A model generated the notes under the pieces. That model was not told the origin of the DNA, did no database searches, and was given only the letters and a program-made list of their open reading frames with translations. A DNA stretch of 64,000 nt, from positions 1-64,000 of the forward strand of contig NZ_LVJI01000012.1 of assembly GCF_001637225.1 (NCBI RefSeq), read 5' to 3'. Made by a program: the position numbers and the translations under genes. Source of the DNA: Paenibacillus antarcticus (GTDB taxonomy: Bacteria; Bacillota; Bacilli; Paenibacillales; Paenibacillaceae). How positions within the stretch are numbered: the stretch's first letter is position 1; every line of letters starts with the position of its first letter. Positions 8,920 to 17,654 of the stretch are shown here, one piece after another.

Positions 8920-10950
8920 ATGAATGAACATTCTATTGGCGTTCATATTATTACAAAAGATGAAGCAGAATTATTACCGCAATGTCTAGAAAGTGTACAG
9001 CACGCAGATGAGATCATCGTAATTGATACCGGTTCGAAGGACTCTTCCATTCTGATCGCTCGGTCTTATGGAGCCCATGTCATATCCATGGATTGGGAGA
9101 ATAATTTCTCCAAGCCCCGTAATGAAGCGTTACGCCATGCGAATACGGAGTGGATTCTGATATTGGATGCAGACGAGCGTCTATTAACCCCACTTCATAT
9201 CTTAAAAGAACAGTTGAGTTCCATTGAATCTCAGATTCAAGCTGTAACGGTTACTGTTGATAATCTGGTTAGTAGACAGCCCGAGAATCGGGTTACACAT
9301 CAAGCGTTGAGACTATTTCGAAGTGACCGCGATTATGAGTTTCGAGGAATCATTCATGAGCAAATTGAGCCTTCTATTATTGATAAACATGGACTCTCTG
9401 CCATAACTAACTCAGATACTCAAATCATACACCTTGGTTATTTGCCTCAATATTTACACAACAAGAACAAAGTAGCACGTAATCATGCGTTACTTCAACA
9501 ATCGTTAATGGAAACACCAGATGATCCCTTTCTTCTTTATAATATGGGTGTAACCCACTGTCAGGCAGGTCAATTAGAACAAGCACAACTTTGCCTTGAA
9601 CACAGCTTAATGCTTGTTCCCCATAATCAGTCTTACCGTGCAAACTTGATACGCGATTTATGTAAGATTTATTTAGAACTGAACCTAACAAAACCATTAG
9701 ATATTCTGTTGATTCATGAATTGAATCGTTACTCGGATTATCCCGACCTACATTTCTTACTTGCTCAATCTCTAGAACGACAAGGTTTACTTGAAAGAGC
9801 ATACGATGCTTATCAGAACGCGACTTCTTGTACAATCGGCATATTACATCAGCGATACATTACCGAATTGGGTGTAGCACATTTTCTACCGTATTGTCAC
9901 ATGGGGATGATCGCACAACAATTAGGAAGAATAGAAGATGCAGCCCGCTTATTTCATCTATCCCTTCAGTTCAATCCATTATATACGCCCTCACTGAAGG
10001 GTATTACCTCAAGTTTTGATGCACTAGACGTGCCAAATAAGGACATTCACGCCTTACTACAACAGCTTGTAAATCCCCAAACAACAGAAGATCATATTCT
10101 AATAATAGAGGCACTGAAGGAAATACATGCTCATGAGTCTATTGCAAGTTACTCACAACAATCATATGTCTCTAACCCAAGAATCCTATTCGATGTTTGC
10201 ATCTCACTTATTACAATTTCTCACTTAGAAGAGGCCTCCGTCCTGTTCAATCAACAAATGCCCCATCTTTCGTATGAGGATCTAATTGTGGCATGTCAGA
10301 TGTGGGCTATTTGTCAATGGCAACAAGATCCGAAAGAACTTCAAGATAACTTTTACGTAAACATGCCCCTTGATATGTGTAAAAGATATGAGTTTGTGGA
10401 TCAAATATTACAAATCCCTTCGGATACAACCAAACATCATTACCCCCCAGATATATTAGAACTTGTTATTACTCTTGTTCGCCAATCCGTGTTATTACAC
10501 CAACCAGAAATAGCCCAGCGTCTTATAGAACATTTCCCCGAAGGTAAACTTACCTATGCTTCAACGTTGTATGTTCATGGAGATACGATGGCAGCGGCGG
10601 AAATACTACTATCTTTGTTACAACAAGATCTACTTGATGATGAAGCTAGCATTTACTTAGGTGAAATTCTGATTGATAAAGGCCATTATGCACAGGGTGC
10701 TGCATGGTTCGAACAACTTCTTCAGGCCCATCCCAGAAATGAAAAAATAATAACTGCCGTATCCATCTGTTACCTTCATCTCGCAGAGTCCTATATCACT
10801 GAGGCACTCGGATTAGCTGATAACCATCACAGCAGTCATCTACATGAAGATCTTAGCTCTATCCGATCGGCTATTCTATTATTGAATCGTACAGGATGGC
10901 ATACCACAATAAATCTCAAGAGAACGACAACAGAGGTTCGTCATGATTAA
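8920..10950 (+). CDS. Family 2 glycosyltransferase with long TPR-containing C-terminus
   Basis: 676 residues behind GAGGAGG. GT2 domain at about 1-190: HIITKDEAELLPQCLES, VIDTGSKDSS near 34-43, DAD at 83-85, then FRGIIHEQIEPS. From about 195 on come TPR-like pairs of helices (DPFLLYNMGVTHCQAGQLEQA, ARLFHLSLQFNP) and a further ~300 residues of helical sequence with another TPR pair (GHYAQGAAWFEQLLQAHP). No signal peptide or membrane segment, so cytoplasmic. First of three consecutive genes of the same build; it overlaps the next by 8 bases. TPRs probably present protein acceptors to the catalytic domain (inference). Confidence 0.88.
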   Translation: MNEHSIGVHIITKDEAELLPQCLESVQHADEIIVIDTGSKDSSILIARSYGAHVISMDWENNFSKPRNEALRHANTEWILILDADERLLTPLHILKEQLSSIESQIQAVTVTVDNLVSRQPENRVTHQALRLFRSDRDYEFRGIIHEQIEPSIIDKHGLSAITNSDTQIIHLGYLPQYLHNKNKVARNHALLQQSLMETPDDPFLLYNMGVTHCQAGQLEQAQLCLEHSLMLVPHNQSYRANLIRDLCKIYLELNLTKPLDILLIHELNRYSDYPDLHFLLAQSLERQGLLERAYDAYQNATSCTIGILHQRYITELGVAHFLPYCHMGMIAQQLGRIEDAARLFHLSLQFNPLYTPSLKGITSSFDALDVPNKDIHALLQQLVNPQTTEDHILIIEALKEIHAHESIASYSQQSYVSNPRILFDVCISLITISHLEEASVLFNQQMPHLSYEDLIVACQMWAICQWQQDPKELQDNFYVNMPLDMCKRYEFVDQILQIPSDTTKHHYPPDILELVITLVRQSVLLHQPEIAQRLIEHFPEGKLTYASTLYVHGDTMAAAEILLSLLQQDLLDDEASIYLGEILIDKGHYAQGAAWFEQLLQAHPRNEKIITAVSICYLHLAESYITEALGLADNHHSSHLHEDLSSIRSAILLLNRTGWHTTINLKRTTTEVRHD

Positions 10951-12604
10951 TAACCCTCACCCTCCAATAACCTTATGTATGATTGTAAAGAATGAGGCTG
11001 AACATTTAGCCAACTGTCTGGAAAGTATTCAAGAAGTTGTTGACGAGATCATTGTGGTAGATACCGGTTCTACGGATTCTACCATTCAGATCGCACAGCA
11101 TTATGGAGCAAACATCATCTCACTTCCTTGGACTTCAGACTTTGCAACTGCACGTAATGTAGGAATTACCCAAGCAAAAGGAACATGGATTCTAGTCTTA
11201 GATGCGGATGAAGAACTGGATCAAGGTAGCAAAGACGAGTTAAAGCTGTGCGCTATGCATTTGCAATATGAAGGATTTTTCTTACGAATTCATAACCATA
11301 CAGGAAAAGAAAAATCATCACCTACAGCAACCGTTAATCCTATTCTAAGAATGTTTCGCAATCGACCTGAGCATCTTTTTCGAGGCATTATTCATGAACA
11401 AATTGCAGCATCCATTACTGATCATCGTCCGAATGCTGCCCTTCACCTCTCAACGGTTATGATTCACCACTATGGATATGCAGATCATACAGTCATCGAG
11501 AAAGATAAAATACAACGAAATGTAACATTACTCGAGATAGCACTCAGCAGATCACCGAATGATCCCTTTCAACATTTCAATATGGCCGTTGAATATATGC
11601 GATTAGGTGAACACCAGAAGGCATTGACTCATATTCACAAGTCAATGGAACTTAGCGTAGCAGATACGAGTTATGGTCATTTACTGCACAAGTATGAAAT
11701 TCGATGCCGATATGCATTAGGTGAAATCGACGAAGCACTGAATTGTTGCAACGAAGCCATTACTATGTATCCAGAATACACTGATATATTCCACCTCAAA
11801 GGAGCTATATTATTTGCAAACCGAAAACTTCAAGAAGCTAAATCAGTGCTAATGAAAGCAGTTGAATTAGGCCCCGCTCCCACGCACTATCATACAGAAA
11901 CTGGGCTTGGGACCTACCTTTCATGTAATATGCTGGGTCAAATAGCCGAAGAAGTGGGTCATGATTCGGAAGCTATAACATGGTATACGAAAAGCGCTTT
12001 ATTTCAATCAGACTGGGTGCAGAGTTCGAATCGAATATTGCGTATTATGAAATGTTCAAATCAGGAGCAAGATATTCCAGAATTGTTAGCTAATCAATTT
12101 CCACTTCAAATTCAATCCACAGAGATTAGGAATGAGATCATCCATTGGTTAGCCTTAGATGGCTCCTATCAAGCAGCTCAGACGCTAAATACACAGTTGG
12201 ATACGAACATGACAGATGAATTGAAGGCGTCATGGAGAAGTTTAATATCTTCTGACCAACCCTTTACTTCAGACTTTTCTCAGGAAACACTTACCTTAGC
12301 CATTCCCTACGCATATCAATTTGGACAGGAGAATAAAGCATTTAATCTTCTTCGACAATGGGAACTTCGCTATCAGAACGAATCACGCATATGTGCTGAT
12401 ATATTACATTCTCAAGAACACGTCCAAGATCCAGTCCTCCAACCAAATAAGCCTACGGAGTCATTAATGAATGAAGCTATTCTTCTCAGTCGTACTTGGA
12501 TTGCTCTCACAGACGCTCTACTTAGTCGAACTGAACCAACCTCACCCCACTATTCAGCCATCCGTCGCGTACGACTCATGCTACCCTTACCACGAATCAA
12601 GTAA
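10943..12604 (+). CDS. Family 2 glycosyltransferase with TPR C-terminus
   Basis: 553 residues, ATG at 10943 inside the end of the previous gene, AGAGG upstream. GT2 domain: TLCMIVKNEAEHLANCLES, VVDTGSTDST around 38-47, FATARN, and DADE at 87-90, then FRGIIHEQI. TPR region from about 195: DPFQHFNMAVEYMRLGEHQKA, YALGEIDEALNCCNEAITMYP, FANRKLQEAKSVLMKAVELGP. It is a clear paralogue of the genes on both sides (8920 and 12620), so the trio arose by tandem duplication. C-terminal ~170 residues are helical with no motif I can name. Cytoplasmic enzyme; sugar and acceptor unknown. Confidence 0.88.
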   Translation: MINNPHPPITLCMIVKNEAEHLANCLESIQEVVDEIIVVDTGSTDSTIQIAQHYGANIISLPWTSDFATARNVGITQAKGTWILVLDADEELDQGSKDELKLCAMHLQYEGFFLRIHNHTGKEKSSPTATVNPILRMFRNRPEHLFRGIIHEQIAASITDHRPNAALHLSTVMIHHYGYADHTVIEKDKIQRNVTLLEIALSRSPNDPFQHFNMAVEYMRLGEHQKALTHIHKSMELSVADTSYGHLLHKYEIRCRYALGEIDEALNCCNEAITMYPEYTDIFHLKGAILFANRKLQEAKSVLMKAVELGPAPTHYHTETGLGTYLSCNMLGQIAEEVGHDSEAITWYTKSALFQSDWVQSSNRILRIMKCSNQEQDIPELLANQFPLQIQSTEIRNEIIHWLALDGSYQAAQTLNTQLDTNMTDELKASWRSLISSDQPFTSDFSQETLTLAIPYAYQFGQENKAFNLLRQWELRYQNESRICADILHSQEHVQDPVLQPNKPTESLMNEAILLSRTWIALTDALLSRTEPTSPHYSAIRRVRLMLPLPRIK

Positions 12605-12619
12605 AGGGGACCTCATCAC

Positions 12620-14587
12620 ATGCCAAAATTAGATATTTCCCTATGTATGATTATGAAAGATGAAGAACTTCATTTAGAGCGATGCTTATCTTCTATTCAT
12701 CAACTCGTATCTGAAATTATTATTGCTGACACAGGCTCCCATGATAAGAGTGTCAGCATTGCCCATAAGTTCGGAGCACAAGTCATTCATATTCCTTGGG
12801 AAGATGATTTTGCAAAAGCAAGAAATACAGTACTGCAACAAGCATCCTGTTCATGGATTCTAGTCTTGGATGCTGATGAAGAAGCGGATAACTGGCAAGT
12901 AGAAGAATTATGTAATTTGCTTAACAACAATGATAACCAAGGGTACTTTCTATCTTTAAAAAGTTATGTAGGTGAGACAATAGAGCGCAGCTATGTTACC
13001 GATACGGTATGCCGATTATTTAGAAATGATACACGTATCACTTTCTCTGATCACATTCACGAAAGTGTAGCTCCGAGCATATGGGAAATACCTGATGCTA
13101 ATATTGCATTCTCATCGTTACGTATTAAACACTATGGCTATTTACAGCATGAGCTTGTTCGTAAAGATAAGGGGACCCGCAATTTAAACATTATTCAACA
13201 TAACTTACAACAGCAGCCGGGTCATCTACCACTTCTCTATGCACTCGGCACAGAGTATTATCAATTGGGCGATTATGAATCGGCCTCCACAATCTTGATC
13301 CCATTATTACGCCAGGTCCCGGCACATTCCGGTTATACATCTGACTTATATTTAAAATCTGCTTACGCTTTATACATGTGTCGGAAGCTTAAGCAATCTG
13401 AAGATATCCTCTTGGAAGGTATCGTTCTTTTCCCTGATTTCACAGATTTACTTGAAACTTATGCTTTCCTGTTAGCCGAACAAAATCGCTTCTCTCTAGC
13501 ATATGAATATCTTCAAAAGGCACTCAAAGCAGGAGACGTATCCATCAAGTATAGTTCAACTTCTGGAAGCGGTACGTATCGAACTCATTGGGTCGCCGGA
13601 ACAATCTGTGAACAGCTTCTTTTATTTGAAGAAGCATTAAGACACTATGAACAATCTCTGGAATTTCGCTCTGATTATATGCCTTCTTGGAGGAGCATCG
13701 TCCCTATATGTCTGTTATCTAACCAAATCCCTCGTCTATTACTCATCACCGAGAAATACCATAAATCACTATCCTCTGATATCCTAATGTTCCTAACGCC
13801 TTCCGCACTTAACAGCAGATCTACGCCTTGGCTATCTCAGCTGAGATCATATCTTCCCACAGAACCCGAGACCATTGTTGATGCCATGCTGATCCAACAG
13901 TCTGGTGATCGTCACGATAGTGTCCAGAGACTAGAAGTATTACTTCATACTTTTCCCAATCATCCAATGATTCTCTCCTATCTATGGGCAATAACGTACG
14001 AATCGGAGATGTCTCAATCTACTCTTCGATGGATGAATCAGTTAATACAAGTCAGACCTGATATGAACAGCATACAGAAACGCTTAGAAGATCATCCTGA
14101 CACTTCCTTCAATCCACTCAACCAACAGCTACTTGAATACGGTATACAATTATTTATCCAGACAGGTTCTTGGAATACATTACTAGCCTTATTTCGGCAT
14201 TCAAGTTCTGAGATTCACTGGTCTACACTCCCTCAATCTATTCTCGCAGGTTTACTACAATCCCCTCAGGCTGTTCAGCAACAATGGTGTCAGATCTTCT
14301 TGCAACAACAAGAACACCATTATTCCGATGATCAAACGCATGAACAAACAAGAGTATCCTCTGACATCTCCGAATGGCTATACTATGCTTCTATTGCACA
14401 AGCCTGTGGGGAAATACCTGAACTGAATGAACGAATAGAAGAATCGTTATGTCACTCCCGTGAAGTAATTCAACTTGTCGCACTCGCCTACTACAAACTT
14501 CTTCGTGTCGATCCAATTCATACGTCGTATATTCCAATAGGCTCAATCTGCTGGCCTCTTCTCTTTCGATCCTATATCAGCATCTAA
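12620..14587 (+). CDS. Family 2 glycosyltransferase with TPR C-terminus
   Basis: 655 residues, AAAGGGG ten bases upstream of the ATG. GT2 domain: ISLCMIMKDEELHLERCLSS, ADTGSHDKS at about 36-44, FAKARN, DADE at 84-87; FRNDTRITFSDHIHESV corresponds to the acceptor-side FRGIIHEQI of its two upstream paralogues. TPR-like repeats follow (LPLLYALGTEYYQLGDYESA, LFEEALRHYEQSLEF). Third of the tandem trio. Its last 45 bases overlap, tail to tail, the convergent gene 14543-15667, leaving no room for a normal terminator. Acceptor unknown. Confidence 0.88.
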   Translation: MPKLDISLCMIMKDEELHLERCLSSIHQLVSEIIIADTGSHDKSVSIAHKFGAQVIHIPWEDDFAKARNTVLQQASCSWILVLDADEEADNWQVEELCNLLNNNDNQGYFLSLKSYVGETIERSYVTDTVCRLFRNDTRITFSDHIHESVAPSIWEIPDANIAFSSLRIKHYGYLQHELVRKDKGTRNLNIIQHNLQQQPGHLPLLYALGTEYYQLGDYESASTILIPLLRQVPAHSGYTSDLYLKSAYALYMCRKLKQSEDILLEGIVLFPDFTDLLETYAFLLAEQNRFSLAYEYLQKALKAGDVSIKYSSTSGSGTYRTHWVAGTICEQLLLFEEALRHYEQSLEFRSDYMPSWRSIVPICLLSNQIPRLLLITEKYHKSLSSDILMFLTPSALNSRSTPWLSQLRSYLPTEPETIVDAMLIQQSGDRHDSVQRLEVLLHTFPNHPMILSYLWAITYESEMSQSTLRWMNQLIQVRPDMNSIQKRLEDHPDTSFNPLNQQLLEYGIQLFIQTGSWNTLLALFRHSSSEIHWSTLPQSILAGLLQSPQAVQQQWCQIFLQQQEHHYSDDQTHEQTRVSSDISEWLYYASIAQACGEIPELNERIEESLCHSREVIQLVALAYYKLLRVDPIHTSYIPIGSICWPLLFRSYISI

Positions 14588-15667
14588 CATATGTTTAAAT
14601 AACTTTATCCATTGCAACTTCCATACTTTCTTATCAAAGGCACCAGCCGTTCTCCGTCCGTTAGATCCCAAATATCTTCGTACATCAGCATGATCTAACA
14701 ATCTAGATATTCCATTGAACAAATGATCTTCTAATGGCTCAACTAATATACCGTTATAGCCATCTACAATAAAATCGTTAATCCCACCACGATTACCAGC
14801 AATTATTGGAATACCACAACTCATCGCTTCAAGACAGGAATAGGAACTCCCTTCCTTAAAAAAAGAAGGAATCACAACGATATTAGCCTTCTTATATGCT
14901 TCATCCATTTTACGGAAAGAATATTTCTCATTAAAGATACGACCCTTATGCGGATGATTCTTAAGCCAGAGTCTGAAAGCAAAGGTATATTCGTTCTCTT
15001 CTTCTGACTCATTCGCAAATTCAACGATTACTTCAGGATAAACTTGTAGAATTCGATCAATCAAGAGAAGCGTATTAAGGACCTCTCGTCCCTGATCCAA
15101 TAATCTTGGAAATACAATACGCAAAGCGTTTCTTAGTTCAGACCAATGTAGAACTGGTTTGAATTTCAATAGATCCACGCTCTGACGTATAACGATACCC
15201 AGAGCCTGCTCTTTCGTATGCTGATAACAACGAATTCCAGCGAGTGCGAGTGTATTCACTACTACAATTTGCTGTAAACGATCATAAGTAGCCTCTTCTA
15301 ATGAACAGTCAACTACACTTCCTTGAGCATAGCTGATCCCAATACTTCCGATTTGATATGGAAATGCAGGGCCTAACTCCTCTATCCCTGCATAAACAAT
15401 AAGTCCATCGATCGTATCTGACATTTGCATAATCTTTTGAACTCTCTCTTCTTCCCTTACTTGACGTCCTATGATCTCTATATTTCCTATTTGCTTGTGA
15501 AAAGAGCCTATAGATGTCAGTTGATGAACGGTTATCTTCATTCCTAGCTCTTGAATCGACTCACATAATTCCCATATGTACCGCTCTACTCCGCCTCCTG
15601 GGATCACATATGAGCCTTCACTATTCAAATTAAACAAATGAGATGTGAGTATACTGATCTCTTTCAT
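14543..15667 (-). CDS. Family 4-type (GT-B) glycosyltransferase
   Basis: 374 residues from the ATG at 15667, which overlaps the TGA of the upstream gene (ATGA) and has GGAAAGAG before it; an ATG at 15685 is less likely. N-terminal GT-B half begins MKEISILTSHLF and carries GGGVERYIWEL, the usual acceptor-side glycine loop. The C-terminal half has KEGSSYSCLEAMSCGIPII, the EX7E donor-site motif of GT4 retaining enzymes, followed by GGINDFIVDGYNGILV. The family transfers sugars from nucleotide donors to lipid, sugar or protein acceptors. Last gene of the minus-strand transferase operon; its 3' end overlaps 12620-14587 by 45 bases. Confidence 0.88.
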   Translation of the reverse strand: MKEISILTSHLFNLNSEGSYVIPGGGVERYIWELCESIQELGMKITVHQLTSIGSFHKQIGNIEIIGRQVREEERVQKIMQMSDTIDGLIVYAGIEELGPAFPYQIGSIGISYAQGSVVDCSLEEATYDRLQQIVVVNTLALAGIRCYQHTKEQALGIVIRQSVDLLKFKPVLHWSELRNALRIVFPRLLDQGREVLNTLLLIDRILQVYPEVIVEFANESEEENEYTFAFRLWLKNHPHKGRIFNEKYSFRKMDEAYKKANIVVIPSFFKEGSSYSCLEAMSCGIPIIAGNRGGINDFIVDGYNGILVEPLEDHLFNGISRLLDHADVRRYLGSNGRRTAGAFDKKVWKLQWIKLFKHMLDADIGSKEKRPAD

Positions 15668-16398
15668 AAGCGATTCTCTTTCCATTCGATCAATGTAGGA
15701 TACTCATCGAGAATCGATTGGTACTGTTCAAGACTTCCCCATTCTCCATTGGGGTCGCTCGACATATAGCGTAAATATTTCTCATATCGTTCTTCTTTAG
15801 ACACAGCCCAACCATAATGCTTCACCCTAAGTTCCGATTGAAATCCAGGTAATACGGCATAAGAAAGTGGAAGCCGCGGAACATGCTGATCCATTCTTGG
15901 ATAGAAATAATAGAAATCAGGTAAATATCGTACGAGTAAACGTGTATGCCGCTGGTGAATTAACCACAGATCATCTTCACGGTAATGGGTGCACCCTCCC
16001 CAGAAATCATAGATACGAAACCCTACCCAGTCATACTTATCCTGATTAATTAAATCCCTCATTTGTAACTTGGCAAGATCTTCGTAAAATTCATCTGCGT
16101 CAACAGCTAAGAGCCAATCAGGATCTGTAGAAATGGCTAAGTCCCACAATCTTTGTCGTAGTTGCCACTCGTGGTTAAATTCAGATTTATCCAACTTTAT
16201 AAGTCTTGTTACCTTAGCAAAAGATTGACATAATTCAAACGTTCCGTCGGTACTAGCATCGTCAATAATGACAATTTCATCTACGAACTCGCTCAAATCG
16301 TATAACACAGATTCAAGATAACGATTCGCCTCGTTACGAACTTGCATCATGGCCGTTAGTCGATTACCCGACGTCTTACGAATAGGCTTATGATTCAT
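15664..16398 (-). CDS. Family 2 glycosyltransferase, single domain
   Basis: 244 residues. GT2 motifs: MMQVRNEANRYLES, IIDDASTDGT near 42-52, AVDADEF around 97-103. After the catalytic half come HYREDDLW and a C-terminal VKHYGWAVSKEERYEKYLRY with DPNGEWG. This whole plan is shared with residues about 297-525 of the fused enzyme at 1870-3447, down to the closing ILDEYP/ILDEHP segment. It starts 11 bases inside the end of the upstream gene and ends in an ATGA overlap with the downstream one, so all three are translationally coupled. Cytoplasmic, no membrane segment. Confidence 0.88.
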   Translation of the reverse strand: MNHKPIRKTSGNRLTAMMQVRNEANRYLESVLYDLSEFVDEIVIIDDASTDGTFELCQSFAKVTRLIKLDKSEFNHEWQLRQRLWDLAISTDPDWLLAVDADEFYEDLAKLQMRDLINQDKYDWVGFRIYDFWGGCTHYREDDLWLIHQRHTRLLVRYLPDFYYFYPRMDQHVPRLPLSYAVLPGFQSELRVKHYGWAVSKEERYEKYLRYMSSDPNGEWGSLEQYQSILDEYPTLIEWKENRL

Positions 16399-17623
16399 AG
16401 GCTATACTCCTTAACATTCGCTCTGCAGACTCTTCATACGAAGACATTTCAGTTAGCCATTGTAAGGCACTCAGCTCTACTGTCGTTGCTGTAAGGATGG
16501 CCTTTACGGCTTCATAAGGTCTGTTATGAAGCATATGGATCGTTCCTCGTATCAACAGGCTATTGACCAAACTTATTTCACTGTCCATCTCATGGCTTAA
16601 AGAACCTTCCTCTGTCAATCTCAGAGCATCCTCATAGCGATAGGTCTGCATATAATTGTCCCTTAATAACGATTTCGATTCAGAAGAATTTAACGGCTTT
16701 AATGTCCGAATCGCAGAAGCATAGTCTTCATTCAGTCTAAATATCTCAGCTTTTACTAAATCATCTTCTCCATGGTCTAGCCAAAGCCTCATCTCAATCA
16801 CCTTCATTTGATCCACTTCAGAATATACTGAAACAGCATATATTCGAATTGCTTTCTCCAGATCACCCACTTGAGCCGCCATACTGGAGAGAAATCGATA
16901 ATGAGAGTCTAAACAGTCTAAATAATCATGAAGAACCATCTGTTCAAATGAATTGACTACATACATACCCGCATCTGAACTTTTTCCTAACAAATACAGA
17001 TAGGTTGCTGCCAGATAACTAATCGTGGCATGGAAGGGATACGTTGCACCCAAATCAACGTAATACTTGCAACGTATTTCCCATTGCACATAAGTCCATT
17101 GTTCAAACCGCTCTCCCTTGTTCATACACGATAATGCTTCGAACCAGATCATCTCATAATCGTTTAGAAATAATGTATCTTGCCGATGATTTACCATGCC
17201 ATAAGTGAGCGGACTTTCTCCACTTAACAGAAATATACCTTCTCTTCTAAGACACTGCTCCAAATATATCCGCTCCGAGGCCGTACCTACGATATCTGCA
17301 TGGGCTGCCAGAATTTCACTATATTTATTCCACATCTCTGCATCTTGGTCATCAGGGCACCTTTCTAGAAGTGCAATCATGTAGCGGGGATGAAGCGAGT
17401 TGACCGTCTTCAACCAATAAGGAGAACACACGATAGTCGTATACTCTGTTAGATCTAGTGACAACATGTTGGTTAAAGATATTGAACAGACATCATAATC
17501 TTGTTCATCCTTCTTCATCACTTCACCAACAACGATAACCTCATCACGGTCAGGTAATAGTTTCAGCATTCTTTTGTAAGAGAAATCACCCCAACCATTG
17601 TGACAAAATATCATATATTTCAT
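16388..17623 (-). CDS. Putative GT-B-like protein with TPR-like C-terminus
   Basis: 411 residues behind GGGGGG. Residues 1-150 look like one Rossmann half of a GT-B enzyme (MKYMIFCHNGWGDFSYKR, TTIVCSPYWLKTV, ADIVGTASERIY), but no EX7E or other donor-site motif follows. Instead, from about 150 to the end the protein is helical and TPR-like (DLEKAIRIYAVSVYSEV, EDYASAIRTLKPLN, YEDALRLTEEGSL). It could be a transferase missing its donor half or a partner/scaffold for the coupled enzymes. It overlaps the next gene by 11 bases. I am sure it is a gene of this operon, unsure of activity. Confidence 0.7.
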   Translation of the reverse strand: MKYMIFCHNGWGDFSYKRMLKLLPDRDEVIVVGEVMKKDEQDYDVCSISLTNMLSLDLTEYTTIVCSPYWLKTVNSLHPRYMIALLERCPDDQDAEMWNKYSEILAAHADIVGTASERIYLEQCLRREGIFLLSGESPLTYGMVNHRQDTLFLNDYEMIWFEALSCMNKGERFEQWTYVQWEIRCKYYVDLGATYPFHATISYLAATYLYLLGKSSDAGMYVVNSFEQMVLHDYLDCLDSHYRFLSSMAAQVGDLEKAIRIYAVSVYSEVDQMKVIEMRLWLDHGEDDLVKAEIFRLNEDYASAIRTLKPLNSSESKSLLRDNYMQTYRYEDALRLTEEGSLSHEMDSEISLVNSLLIRGTIHMLHNRPYEAVKAILTATTVELSALQWLTEMSSYEESAERMLRSIAYES

Positions 17624-17654
17624 GCCGAACCCCCCATTCTTCGGAAATCCCTAT

